Source of the DNA: CAIWHR01 sp963816925
Lineage (GTDB): Bacteria; Pseudomonadota; Gammaproteobacteria; Burkholderiales; Casimicrobiaceae
NCBI GenBank assembly: GCA_963816925.1
Contig: CAWFMY010000005.1
Coordinates: 248,001 to 312,000, forward strand
Reading direction: 5' to 3'
DNA length: 64,000 nt
A program made the translations under genes and the position numbers. Within the stretch, counting starts at the first letter, position 1; every line of letters begins with the position of its first letter. Below the pieces are notes generated by a model. It ran no database searches, was not told the origin of the DNA, and saw nothing but the letters and a program-made list of their open reading frames with translations. Of the stretch, positions 8,010 to 19,286 are shown piece by piece.

Positions 8010-8968
8010 CGTGATTTCGCGCGCGGAGACGCCGGCACCTCGACCTGCGCGAGCTCGCGCACGGCCTCGTCGTGCAACCACGCGACGAACGCCCTGACAT
8101 CGGCGCGTTCGATCGCGTGCGGGGCGACCACGGCATAGTAGCCACGCGCCGATTCGTAGCGCTTCGGAAACGGCGCCACCAGGCGGCCGTCCCGCAGGTG
8201 CCCGGCGATGAGCGGCACGCGGCCGAGCGCAACGCCCTGCCCCGCGACGGCGGCCTGGATCACCTGGTCGTAGAGCGTGAAGCGCAACGATCCGGCAGGC
8301 TTCAAGCCGGGCTGCCCGTTCGCGGCGAGCCAGACGCTCCAGTCGAGCCACGGCGTGCGTCCCTCGGGATCGTCGAGATGCAGCAGCACGTGCCGCGCGA
8401 GATCGGCGGGGCTCGCGAGCGGCGTGCCGCCGCGCCGGACGAGCTGCGGGCTCACGACGGGCATCATCCGTTCGCCGAACAGGCGCACGGCACCTTCCGG
8501 CGTCTTCGCGTCGGGCAGGTAGCGCACCGCGACGTCGACGTCGCCGCGGCCCAGGTCGACGAGGCGATCGTTGGCCGAAATGTAGACCTCGATCGCCGGA
8601 TGCCGGCTGCGGAATTCCGCAAGTCGCGGAATGATCCACAGCGACGCGAACGAGACGGTCGTCGACAGCGTGAGTCCCGGCGCGCGCACGGCGCCGCGCG
8701 CGGCGTCGGCGGCCGTGGCGAGCGCATTCAGCGCGGCGACGACATCGCGATGGAACGCCGCGCCCGCCGGCGTGAGCGCCAGTGTCCGGTGACCGCGCAC
8801 GAACAATTCGACGCCGAGCGCCTCCTCGAGCGCCTGAACCTGCCGCGACAGCGCCGACTGCGTCACGAAGAGCTCTTCCGCCGCGCGCGTGAACGAAAGC
8901 AGGCGTCCCGCCGCCTCGAATCCCTTGAGGAAATCGAGCGACGGCAGGGACCGCAGCGCCTTATGCAT
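8006..8968 (-). CDS. LysR-family transcriptional regulator, GcvA-like
   Basis: A 320-residue LysR regulator. The N-terminal winged helix is clear (FEAAGRLLSFTRAAEELFVT, QSALSRQVQALEEALGVELF), and the linker plus two-lobed effector domain follow with the GcvA-group end AFVAWLHDEA. Its gene is divergent from a DUF2917 gene with 163 bases between the starts, a pairing seen in other betaproteobacteria; autoregulation and control of the divergent gene are likely. The intergenic DNA has two CATGCG copies 13 bases apart near the regulator start (8966-8971 and 8979-8984), but I cannot assign an operator with confidence. Confidence 0.88.
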   Translation of the reverse strand: MHKALRSLPSLDFLKGFEAAGRLLSFTRAAEELFVTQSALSRQVQALEEALGVELFVRGHRTLALTPAGAAFHRDVVAALNALATAADAARGAVRAPGLTLSTTVSFASLWIIPRLAEFRSRHPAIEVYISANDRLVDLGRGDVDVAVRYLPDAKTPEGAVRLFGERMMPVVSPQLVRRGGTPLASPADLARHVLLHLDDPEGRTPWLDWSVWLAANGQPGLKPAGSLRFTLYDQVIQAAVAGQGVALGRVPLIAGHLRDGRLVAPFPKRYESARGYYAVVAPHAIERADVRAFVAWLHDEAVRELAQVEVPASPRAKSR

Positions 8969-9131
8969 GCGTGCAAGTCATGCGAATCATTCCCATTCAC
9001 CGTTTGAGCCGCATGGGCCGAAAGCTCACACTTTGACCTGTCACCCAGCAAAACGGGGTGGCGCCAGCGAAGCGGCATCGCCTCCGGGCATCGCCCTTCG
9101 CATGCATTATACGCATTACAAGGAGACCGCA

Positions 9132-9479
9132 ATGGCCTGCAATGGATACGAAAGGGTGTGGGACCTGGCCCCTGGCGAACTCGTGCAGCTCGACGGGGCG
9201 CGTGGAACGGCGCTGCGCGTGACGCGCGGCGTGCTGTGGATCACGCTGCAGGACGATGTGCGCGACGTCATCCTCGCCGCCGGCGACACGTTCACGATCG
9301 ACCGCGACGGGCTGACGCTGGTGGAGGCGCAAGACATGGCCACGGTGTGCGTCATGGCGATGCATGCCGTCGACGTGCGCCGCGGCGCGGGCCGCCCGGG
9401 TCTCGCCGCACGGATCGCCGCGTGGGCGACCTCCTTCGGCACCGCCGATTTCGAGCGCCGGTCCGCGCCTTACTACTGA
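9132..9479 (+). CDS. DUF2917 domain protein
   Basis: A 115-residue protein. The first 80 residues form a short cupin-like beta domain (WDLAPGELVQLDGARG, LRVTRGVLWITLQDD, DVILAAGDTFTIDRDG) that matches DUF2917; the tail is basic and of low conservation. No function is established. I chose the ATG at 9132 because AAGGAGA lies seven bases upstream; an in-frame ATG at 9099 has no such site. A TTATAC-like -10 lies a little upstream. It sits divergent from a GcvA-type regulator that probably controls it. Confidence 0.8.
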   Translation: MACNGYERVWDLAPGELVQLDGARGTALRVTRGVLWITLQDDVRDVILAAGDTFTIDRDGLTLVEAQDMATVCVMAMHAVDVRRGAGRPGLAARIAAWATSFGTADFERRSAPYY

Positions 9480-9486
9480 AACTCGG

Positions 9487-10116
9487 CTAACGAAAGCGCC
9501 GGATCAGCAGCGTGCAGACGACGAGCAGCGCCGCAAGCGTCGCAAGCGCCCCACGGTCGAGCACCGGAATGGGGGTGACGACCGTGGGCCCCGCTGGCGG
9601 CCGAATCGAGCCCGTCTGCCCGGCGTAATTGGTCGGGGAGTTGGTCCCGACCGCTCCCGTGCGCACCAGGGAACTCACGCCATCCGCGGGCAGCGGGGGA
9701 TAGGTGAAGACGTCGACGCCCGCGTAATCGAGCCTGCCGCCGTTCGGAAACAGGAACGGAGCCGGCACGATGTAATCCGGCGTGACGATGTTGAGACTTG
9801 CGAAGGCGGGCGTGGCGATCAGCACGCGCTTGCCGCCGGTCGCCGAGTTGGGCAGGTTGGCTGGGAAAGGATAGGTTCGCGTCGTTGCGCCTTGCGTGCT
9901 CGTCAGCGCGTGCCCCAGCAGGAAATTCTGGCCGGGGAATCCGAACGCTTCGTGCAGCTCGACGAATTGCACCATGCCGTCGGGGCTCGAGTAGAGCTCG
10001 TCGATCACGAACGTGTGAAACGATGCCTCGGCGCATCCGCTCCCGCCTGCGAGCGCCGCCATGGCGAAAAGGATCGCCGCCCCGCGCGTCCGGGCCGTCG
10101 CTTCTGTGTTGCGCAT
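9487..10116 (-). CDS. secreted protein with IPTL-CTERM-like sorting tail
   Basis: A 209-residue protein with a signal peptide (basic start, then AAILFAMAALAGGSGC). The body reads like a beta-sandwich with repeated ELYSS / VQFVELHEAFGFPGQ / NLPNSATGGKR / VLIATP patterns, similar to lamin-tail-like domains, but I cannot place it in a family with confidence. The C-terminus has PIPVL, a 17-residue hydrophobic stretch and the basic end RRFR, which is the layout of IPTL/PEP-CTERM sorting signals used by exosortase-type systems. The ATG at 10116 has GAGG before it. It stands alone, convergent with the DUF2917 gene. Confidence 0.6.
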   Translation of the reverse strand: MRNTEATARTRGAAILFAMAALAGGSGCAEASFHTFVIDELYSSPDGMVQFVELHEAFGFPGQNFLLGHALTSTQGATTRTYPFPANLPNSATGGKRVLIATPAFASLNIVTPDYIVPAPFLFPNGGRLDYAGVDVFTYPPLPADGVSSLVRTGAVGTNSPTNYAGQTGSIRPPAGPTVVTPIPVLDRGALATLAALLVVCTLLIRRFR

Positions 10117-10247
10117 GGTCGCCTCGCCTGTGTGTCGATGGATGACGGACACTCCCCGGCGAGGCGAACACGGCATGACCGTCGTACATTCCATCGCGCC
10201 TGTGGCAGAATTTTCCCGGAGCGGCCGACGCCGCGAGAGGGAACGCG

Positions 10248-10727
10248 ATGGATCAGGTCACGCCGCTGGTCGAGATCGGGCTCGGCACGCTGCCGCTCAT
10301 TGCGTCGCTGCTGATCCACGGCATCGGGATGTTCCTCGTGCAACAGACGTTCAGGACGCGCGGCGTGCGCGTCTTCACGTCGGGGAAGCACGAGCAGCTG
10401 TTCCTGGCCGGGATGATCGTGGTGATGCTGACCACGCACCTCGTCGAGATCTTCGTGTGGTCGGCGGCCCTCGTCGCGATCGAGGCGATTGCGGTATTCC
10501 GGGACGCGTTCTATTACGTCGCCACGACCTACACGACGCTGGGCTATGGCGACGGCACGCTGCCCAAGGCGTGGCGCCTGCTCGCGCCGATGATCGCGAT
10601 CTCCGGCCTGTTCGCGTTCGGGTGGACCACGGGCGTCCTGCTCAACCTCATGGCGCAGGCGACCCGGCTCAACCTGGCGCGAGATGCCGCCGCCGCTGCG
10701 ACGACGGACCGCCCGCCGCAACCTTGA
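10248..10727 (+). CDS. two-transmembrane potassium channel family protein
   Basis: A 159-residue membrane protein with hydrophobic segments at about 11-31, 50-82 and 112-135. The pore loop contains the K+ selectivity filter TTYTTLGYGD (T97-D102) just before the last segment, so it is an ion-channel-2 family protein that would act as a tetramer in the inner membrane. No cytoplasmic RCK domain is attached, so gating by nucleotide is unlikely. GAGAGGG precedes the ATG. It ends 18 bases from the end of convergent clpB, with no clear terminator between. Confidence 0.85.
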   Translation: MDQVTPLVEIGLGTLPLIASLLIHGIGMFLVQQTFRTRGVRVFTSGKHEQLFLAGMIVVMLTTHLVEIFVWSAALVAIEAIAVFRDAFYYVATTYTTLGYGDGTLPKAWRLLAPMIAISGLFAFGWTTGVLLNLMAQATRLNLARDAAAAATTDRPPQP

Positions 10728-10745
10728 CGGCGCCCGTCGCAGCGG

Positions 10746-13337
<2,592 letters not shown>

Positions 13338-13366
13338 GAATCACCCCGCCTGAAAGACACCTACGC

Positions 13367-13394
13367 AGATGCGGTTTTCGAAGCGAAATTCAAG
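13367..13394 (-). promoter_or_regulatory. sigma-32-type heat-shock promoter of clpB
   Basis: On the reverse strand CTTGAA (13394-13389) is followed after 14 bases by CCGCATCT (13374-13367). This fits the sigma-32 pattern CTTGAA / CCCCATNT with its usual 13-15 base spacer, with one mismatch in the core of the -10. The expected start point is about 23 bases before the clpB ATG. Confidence 0.6.
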
Positions 13395-13412
13395 GCCCGG
13401 CGCGCAATTGGG

Positions 13413-13442
13413 TTGCCGAACCTCGGCCGCCCGCATTATGCT
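13413..13442 (+). promoter_or_regulatory. candidate sigma-70 promoter of the cyd operon
   Basis: TTGCCG at 13413-13418 and TATGCT at 13437-13442 are separated by 18 bases and lie 23 bases before the cydP ATG. It overlaps the upstream flank of the divergent clpB promoter. The match is moderate; no FNR-like box is seen. Confidence 0.4.
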
Positions 13443-13465
13443 GCGCCGAGAAATCGCCGCCGCCA

Positions 13466-13693
13466 ATGCGAACCCTTTTGGCCGTCTGCCGCGCCCGCTG
13501 GAGGCGCCTGTCGTCACTGACGCGCGACGTGACGTTCGTCCTCGCGCTCAAGGTGACGGCGCTCGGCATCCTCTGGGCGCTCTTCTTCAGCGCGCCCCTC
13601 GCCCGCCACATGAGCGTCGCGCCGGACCGGGTCGCCGAACGCCTGCTCGCCCCCCCGACCCCATCGCCGGAACCCGCCAATGCCCTCCGTTGA
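13466..13693 (+). CDS. cydP: cytochrome oxidase putative small subunit CydP
   Basis: A 75-residue protein with a basic N-terminus and one transmembrane helix (FVLALKVTALGILWALFFSAP), then a short periplasmic tail. This layout, together with its place directly before cydA, matches the CydP family, thought to be a small accessory subunit of some proteobacterial cytochrome bd oxidases. Its last 14 bases overlap the start of cydA in another frame, so the two are translationally linked. Confidence 0.75.
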   Translation: MRTLLAVCRARWRRLSSLTRDVTFVLALKVTALGILWALFFSAPLARHMSVAPDRVAERLLAPPTPSPEPANALR

Positions 13694-15242
13694 CGTCGTC
13701 GAGCTGTCGCGGCTGCAGTTCGCCGCAACCGCGCTCTACCACTTCCTGTTCGTCCCGCTGACGCTCGGCCTGTCGTGGATCCTCGTCATCATGGAGTCGG
13801 TGTACGTGATGACGGGCAAGGAGATCTACCGGGACATGACGAAGTTCTGGGGCAAGCTCTTCGGCATCAACTTCGCGATGGGCGTCACCACCGGCATCAC
13901 GATGGAGTTCCAGTTCGGCACCAACTGGGCGTACTACTCGCATTACGTCGGCGACATCTTCGGCGCGCCGCTGGCGCTCGAGGGCCTGATGGCGTTCTTC
14001 CTCGAATCGACGTTCGTCGGGATGTTCTTCTTCGGCTGGAACCGGCTCTCCAAGGTCGGACACCTCGCGGTCACGTTCCTGGTCGCGCTCGGCACGAACC
14101 TTTCGGCGGTGTGGATCCTGATCGCCAACGCCTGGATGCAGAACCCGGTCGGCGCCGCGTTCAATCCCGACACGATGCGGATGGAGCTCACGAGCTTTGC
14201 CGACCTCATCTTCAATCCGGTCGCCGGCGTCAAGTTCGTGCACACCGTTGCTGCAGGGTACGTCGCCGCGTCGATGTTCGTCCTCGGCATCTCGTCGTGG
14301 TACCTGCTGCGCGGACGCGACCCGTCGTTCGCCGTCCGCTCGTTCGCGGTGGCCGCCGCGTTCGGCCTCGCATCGGCGCTGTCGGTGATCGTGTTGGGTG
14401 ACGAATCGGGATATACCGCCGGCGAAACGCAGCGGGTGAAGATCGCCGCGATCGAGGCCGAATGGGAGACCGAGACGCCCCCGGCGTCGTTCACGGCGTT
14501 CGGCTTCCCGGATCAGGAAGCGCAGAAGACGCATTTCGCCATCAAGATCCCCTGGCTTCTGGGGTTGATCGCGACGCGCTCGGTCGACACCAAGGTCATC
14601 GGCATCAAGGATTTGAAAAAAGAACACGAGGCGCGCATCCACACCGGCATGGAAGCGTGGGCGGCGCTGCAGAAGATCCGGGCAGGTGACCGCTCGCCCG
14701 AGGCGATGGCGGCCTTCGACCGCGTGAAGGGCGACCTTGGCTACGGCCTCCTGCTGCGCAAATACACGCCCGCGGTCGTCGATGCCACGCCGGCGCAGAT
14801 CCGCGCCGCGGTCGACGACACGATCCCCAACGTGGCGACGATGTTCTGGTCGTTCCGGACCATGGTGGGTCTCGGCCTCTGGTTCCTGTTCGTGTTCGGC
14901 GCCGCATTCTACGTGCTCGCCCGACGGCGCCTCGCCGAAAACCGCTGGCTGATGCATGTCGCGCTCTGGAGCATTCCGCTGCCGTGGGTCGCGATCGAGC
15001 TCGGATGGATCGTCGCCGAGTATGGCCGCCAACCGTGGTCGATCAGTGAAGTGCTGCCGACCCACCTCGGGGTGTCGTCGGTGACCACCGGGCACCTGTG
15101 GTTCAGCCTGTCCGGCTTCCTGATCTTCTACACGGCGCTCCTCGTGATCGAGCTCTACCTGATGCTGAAGTACGCGCGCCTCGGGCCGTCGTCCCTCCAC
15201 ACGGGGCGCTATCGCCTCGAGAAAGGGAAGGCCGCACCATGA
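13680..15242 (+). CDS. cydA: cytochrome bd ubiquinol oxidase subunit I
   Basis: The haem-bearing subunit of cytochrome bd, which oxidises quinol and reduces oxygen in the inner membrane. The 520 residues include the axial histidine of haem d region H21 (ATALYHFLFVPLTLG), the glutamates in AFFLESTFVGMFFFGW, the haem b histidine in GVKFVHTVAAGYV and methionine in FWSFRTMVGLG. The GWIVAEYGRQPW signature marks the C-terminal third. Length is close to the E. coli long-Q-loop type. The stop overlaps the cydB start (ATGA). Confidence 0.96.
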   Translation: MPSVDVVELSRLQFAATALYHFLFVPLTLGLSWILVIMESVYVMTGKEIYRDMTKFWGKLFGINFAMGVTTGITMEFQFGTNWAYYSHYVGDIFGAPLALEGLMAFFLESTFVGMFFFGWNRLSKVGHLAVTFLVALGTNLSAVWILIANAWMQNPVGAAFNPDTMRMELTSFADLIFNPVAGVKFVHTVAAGYVAASMFVLGISSWYLLRGRDPSFAVRSFAVAAAFGLASALSVIVLGDESGYTAGETQRVKIAAIEAEWETETPPASFTAFGFPDQEAQKTHFAIKIPWLLGLIATRSVDTKVIGIKDLKKEHEARIHTGMEAWAALQKIRAGDRSPEAMAAFDRVKGDLGYGLLLRKYTPAVVDATPAQIRAAVDDTIPNVATMFWSFRTMVGLGLWFLFVFGAAFYVLARRRLAENRWLMHVALWSIPLPWVAIELGWIVAEYGRQPWSISEVLPTHLGVSSVTTGHLWFSLSGFLIFYTALLVIELYLMLKYARLGPSSLHTGRYRLEKGKAAP

Positions 15243-16387
15243 TCTACGTCTTCGACTATGCGACGCTGAAGGTGATCTGGTGGCTGCTGGTGGGGCTGCT
15301 GCTCATCGGATTCGCGATCCTCGATGGCATGGATCTTGGCATCGGCACGCTGCTTCCGATCGTCGCGCGAACCGACGACGAGCGTCGCGTCGTGCTGAAC
15401 ACCGTCGGGCCGACATGGGAAGGCAACCAGGTGTGGTTCATCACCGCGGGCGGCGCGACGTTCGCGGCCTGGCCGCTGGTTTACGCCACCGCGTTTTCCG
15501 GGTTCTACGTCGCACTGATCCTCGTGCTTTTCGCGTTGTTCATGCGCCCCGTGGGATTCGACTATCGCAGCAAGGTGAGCGACCCGCGCTGGCGCTCGGC
15601 GTGGGATTGGGGCATCTTCGTCAACGGAACGGTGCCGTCGCTGGTCTTCGGCGTCGCGTTCGGCAACCTGTTTCTCGGCGCGCCGTTCCACTTCGACGAG
15701 GACATGCGGTCGTTCTACACCGGCACGTTTCTCGGCCTGCTGACGCCGTTCGCCCTGCTGGTCGGCGTGGTGTCGCTGTCGATGCTCGTGATGCACGGCG
15801 CGCATAACCTCGTGCTGCGCACCGAAGGCAACGTCCAGGCGCGGTCGCTGCGCGCGATGCGGATCGCGACGCTGGTATTCGTCGTCGCGTTCGCGCTGGC
15901 CGGCGTGTGGATTGCGACAGGCATCGACGGCTACCGAATCGTGTCGATGCCGCCGGCAGACACGGCGTTCATGCCTCCCGCCAAGACGGTCGAGCGGGTA
16001 ATGGGCGGATGGCTCGCCAACTATTCGCTGCATCCATGGACACTGGCGGCGCCCGTTGCCGCGTTTGGCGGCGCGCTGCTCGCCCTCGCCGCCTCGGCAC
16101 GGCGGCGGCTGGGGCTCGCGTACACGCTTTCCGCAATTTCCGTCGCCAGCGTCCTCTTCACGGCCGGGTTCGCGCTGTTTCCGTTCATCATGCCGTCGTC
16201 GCAGGACCTGCGGTCGAGCCTGACCATCTGGGACTCGGTGTCGAGCCATCGCACGCTGCAGATCATGTTCTGGGGCGTGCTGATCTTCCTGCCGATCGTC
16301 CTTGCCTATACCGCGTGGGTGTTCCGCGTCATGCGCGGCAAGGTCACCGAGGCGCACATCCGCGAGGGCGGATCCTCCCTGTACTGA
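15239..16387 (+). CDS. cydB: cytochrome bd ubiquinol oxidase subunit II
   Basis: Second large subunit of cytochrome bd; it stabilises the haem centres of CydA. The 382 residues show about nine hydrophobic helices, the family start YATLKVIWWLLVGLLLIG with FAILDGMDLGIG, and PTWEGNQVWFITAGGA. The protein ends with a basic loop and SSLY. The ATG at 15239 overlaps the cydA stop, and AGGAGA fourteen bases after its own stop serves cydX, so all three are made from one message. Confidence 0.96.
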   Translation: MIYVFDYATLKVIWWLLVGLLLIGFAILDGMDLGIGTLLPIVARTDDERRVVLNTVGPTWEGNQVWFITAGGATFAAWPLVYATAFSGFYVALILVLFALFMRPVGFDYRSKVSDPRWRSAWDWGIFVNGTVPSLVFGVAFGNLFLGAPFHFDEDMRSFYTGTFLGLLTPFALLVGVVSLSMLVMHGAHNLVLRTEGNVQARSLRAMRIATLVFVVAFALAGVWIATGIDGYRIVSMPPADTAFMPPAKTVERVMGGWLANYSLHPWTLAAPVAAFGGALLALAASARRRLGLAYTLSAISVASVLFTAGFALFPFIMPSSQDLRSSLTIWDSVSSHRTLQIMFWGVLIFLPIVLAYTAWVFRVMRGKVTEAHIREGGSSLY

Positions 16388-16401
16388 CAGGAGATTTCAC
16401 G

Positions 16402-16554
16402 ATGTGGTACTTCACCTGGATCCTCGGCCTCGGCGCGGCGCTTTTCTTCGGCATCATCAACGTGATGTGGCTCGAGGCCTCCTACAGTTTCGGAGAACTC
16501 GACGAGTCCAGGATCGGCGAGCGCTTCGGCGGGGACACGGACGCATCCGAATGA
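16402..16554 (+). CDS. cydX: cytochrome bd oxidase small subunit CydX
   Basis: A 50-residue single-helix subunit needed for stable cytochrome bd. The N-terminus MWYFTWILGLGAALFFGIIN and the following WLE match CydX closely. The acidic tail (GELDESRIGERFGGDTDASE) makes it somewhat longer than the 37-residue E. coli protein. A strong AGGAGA lies at 16389-16394, between the cydB stop and this start. Confidence 0.92.
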   Translation: MWYFTWILGLGAALFFGIINVMWLEASYSFGELDESRIGERFGGDTDASE

Positions 16555-16692
16555 CCTCGATTCCGGAGGCAACACGCCCCCGGAACCGTTTCGGATGCAT
16601 TCGGCATGCGCGGCAGTCCTCAGGGATCGCGGTGATACCATCGACGGTGCGCGCCGCACAAAACGGTGCCCGTATCCGCACCCGGTCCCGTC

Positions 16693-16929
16693 ATGACAAT
16701 GCCCGAAGCTTCCCCCGTCGAACCGCCGCCCGCGAAACCGCCGGCGACGCTGCTGCGGGTCGCCGGCGCCGTGTTCTGGAGCTTCTTCGGCGTCCGCAAG
16801 AACAATGACATGCAGCAGGACATGGGGACGATCAAGCCGCATCACGTGATCATCGTCGGCCTCGTGTCCGGACTCGTGTTCGTGCTGGGCCTCGTCGCGC
16901 TGGTCATGTTCATCACGCGACATGCGTAG
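16693..16929 (+). CDS. DUF2970 family small membrane protein
   Basis: About 78 residues: a proline-rich start, the conserved segment VFWSFFGVRKNNDMQQDMGT typical of DUF2970, then one transmembrane helix (HVIIVGLVSGLVFVLGLVALVMFI). The function is unknown; the family is common in betaproteobacteria. The start is uncertain: ATG 16693, ATG 16699 or an upstream GTG at 16666 are all possible and none has a strong ribosome site. The stop overlaps the start of the protease gene by eight bases. Confidence 0.75.
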   Translation: MTMPEASPVEPPPAKPPATLLRVAGAVFWSFFGVRKNNDMQQDMGTIKPHHVIIVGLVSGLVFVLGLVALVMFITRHA

Positions 16930-18284
16930 CACGCAGATGCTGCGGGGCGTCTGCCTCCTTGCCGTCGTTGCCGCGACGGCAACCGCAGAGACGCCGCCGC
17001 AGGCCGACGCTTCCGCGCCGATTTCGTCCGCCGCCGAGTCGGTCTACGCGGCGGCGCGGCCGCGCCTGCTGCAGATCCGGACGCTGGTGGACCGCGCGGA
17101 CCGGCAGGCGTCGATCGGATCGGGTCTTGTCGTCACCGCCGACGGCCTCGCGCTCACCAACTATCACGTCGTCTCGCAGTACGCGCTCGAGCCCTTGACC
17201 TACCGGCTCGAATACGTCGCGCCGGACGGGTCGCGCGGACCGCTCAAGCTGCAGGCGATCGACATCGTCAACGACCTCGCCGTGGTTCGGCTGGACAAGC
17301 CGTCGGCGACGTTCTTCGAATTCGATCCGCGCGCAATCGCCGGAACGATGCCGAAGGGCGAGCGGCTCTTCGCGATGGGAAATCCGCTCGACCTCGGATT
17401 CACGATCGTCGAGGGCACCTACAACGGCCTCGTCGACTTCAGCTACAACGAGCGGATCCATTTCTCGGGGGCCCTCAATCCGGGGATGAGCGGCGGGCCG
17501 ACCGTGACCGCGGCAGGACGAATCGCAGGCATCAATGTCGCGAAACAGACGCGCGGCGAGCTCGTGAGCTTCCTCGTGCCGGCGCGCTTCGCGGCGGCGC
17601 TGGTCGACAAGGCCGCGCGGAGCCCGCCGCTCACGCCGGATGACGCGCGGGCGGAGATCACCCGGCAGCTGACCGCATGGCAGGCGGGATTCGCGCAGGC
17701 CGTCGCCGACAAGGGCTTCCGGCCCGCGTCGTTCGGGCCGTATCGCGCGCCGGAGAGCGCGGTGCCGTGGCTCAACTGCTGGGCGAAGACCAACGCCGAT
17801 GCGACGCCGAAGCCGCGCGCGATACTCGACACGACGCAGTGCAGCTCGCGGACCTGGCTGTTCGTCGCGGACGACCTGCAGACGGGCCAGGTCGACTTCT
17901 CGCACTGCGCACGCCCGCAGCGTCGACCTCAACGCGTTCCAGTTCGCGGCGTTCGTGTCGAAGATGGCGCCGCCTTCCCGGACGGGCGGCTATGGCGGCA
18001 AGCGCATGACGCAGCCGCGCTGCCACGAGGACTTCGTCGAGTTCGGCGGCGGTGCCGACGCTCCGGTGCTGCGCGTGGTGTGGTGCGCGCGCGCGTACCG
18101 CGAATTCGAGGGCCTCTATGACGTGTCCATCACGGCCGTCACCGAGGACCGCGACCGCGAGGCGCTGATCTCGCGCCTCAACATGCGGGGCCTGACCTAC
18201 GCGAATTCGCTCGCGCTCGGCCGCAGGTTCCTGGGCGCGATCGGCTGGCCGGCGCCCGATGCCGGCGGCAAGGCCGCAAAGTGA
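16922..18284 (+). pseudogene. secreted trypsin-like serine protease, interrupted by a one-base frameshift
   Basis: A secreted protease of the trypsin fold. The first frame gives a signal peptide (CLLAVVAATATA) and a full catalytic triad: H82 in TNYHVVS, D118 in VNDLAVVRL and S190 in NPGMSGGPTV. After VDFSHC (about 17903-17920) the family-like sequence continues one base over as RSVDLNAFQFAAFVSKMAPP through to 18284, so one base too many is present near there. With it removed the product has about 453 residues. The C-terminal part (four cysteines, no PDZ) is not a family I recognise. Its end overlaps the FHA gene start (GTGA). I think the break is a sequencing error, since both halves are well kept. 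Confidence 0.75.
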
Positions 18285-19259
18285 TCTGGGTCGAGATCCT
18301 CGGCCGGCACCACGACGTCGTCGCGCGCCATCGCTGCGACGGCGTGGAAGTTCGCATCGGCCGCGGCTACGACAACGACGTCGTCATCGACGACCCTTTC
18401 GTCGCCCCACAGCACCTGCGCGTGTTTCGCGGCGACGACGGCACGCTGGTCGCCGAGGACCTCGGCAGCGCCAATGGCCTGCGCGTCGGCGATGGGGAGT
18501 GCGCAGCGGCGCGTCGTCGTCGACGGCGACCGCCCGCTGCGGATCGGCCGCACGCTGGTGCGCATCCGCCAGGCGGATCACGCGGTTGCGCCGGAGCGGG
18601 CCGCGGCGCCGGGGGCAAGGATGTGGCCGCGGGCGATCGCGCTGGCGACGGCGGTGTTCGCGATCGAGCTGCTCTCGTCGTGGCTCACCCAGACGACGGA
18701 GCAGAAGCCGTCGCGCCAGGTGCTCGCCCTCGTGGCCATTGCGGGAGTGGTCCTCGTCTGGACGACGGCCTGGGCAATCCTCAACCGCATTTTCGCGGGA
18801 CATGCGCGCTTCGAGCGGCATCTCGTCATCGCGCTCGCCGCGCTGCTCGCGCTCTCGATCGCCGACGAGCTGGTCGACCTGGGCGCCTTCGCGCTTTCCT
18901 GGCGCGTGCTGGCCGATTTTGCTTACGTCGGCGCGTGGATGCTGTTCGCCGCGCTGTGCTACTTCCACCTGCGCGAGATCGGGCCCGCGCACCGGAAGCT
19001 CAAGGCCGCGATCGTCTTCGGGCTGGGCGCCGCGGCGGTCGCCACCCAAACGTTGTCGCAATACCAGTACGAGACGGGCCCCTGGGTAAGCCGGCAGTCC
19101 TACGTGCGCAAGGTGTATCCGCCATTTCTCCGCCTCGTGGCGCCGCAGGACGACGACGCGTTCTTCGCCGGCGCGGGACGGCTGCAGGCCGACCTCGACC
19201 GCGCGCGCAAGGAGGAGACGCCGAGCGACGGGTATTCCGGCATCGGCGGCGACGACTAG
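18281..19259 (+). pseudogene. FHA-domain membrane protein, interrupted by a one-base frameshift
   Basis: Starts at GTG 18281, overlapping the protease stop. Residues about 1-75 form a forkhead-associated domain: VRIGRGYDNDVVIDDPFVAP with the H of QHLRV and the N of SANGLRVGDG, the positions that bind phosphothreonine. The frame then breaks at about 18490-18505; one base over, SAQRRVVVDGDRPLRIGRTL completes the domain, followed by a basic linker, four or five membrane helices (about 18640-19060) and an acidic end. It would sense a phosphoprotein on the cytoplasmic side; no kinase is in the window. Removing one base gives a protein of about 325 residues. Confidence 0.7.
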
Positions 19260-19286
19260 CGGAGTGATTGCCTGCCCGAGCCGGCG

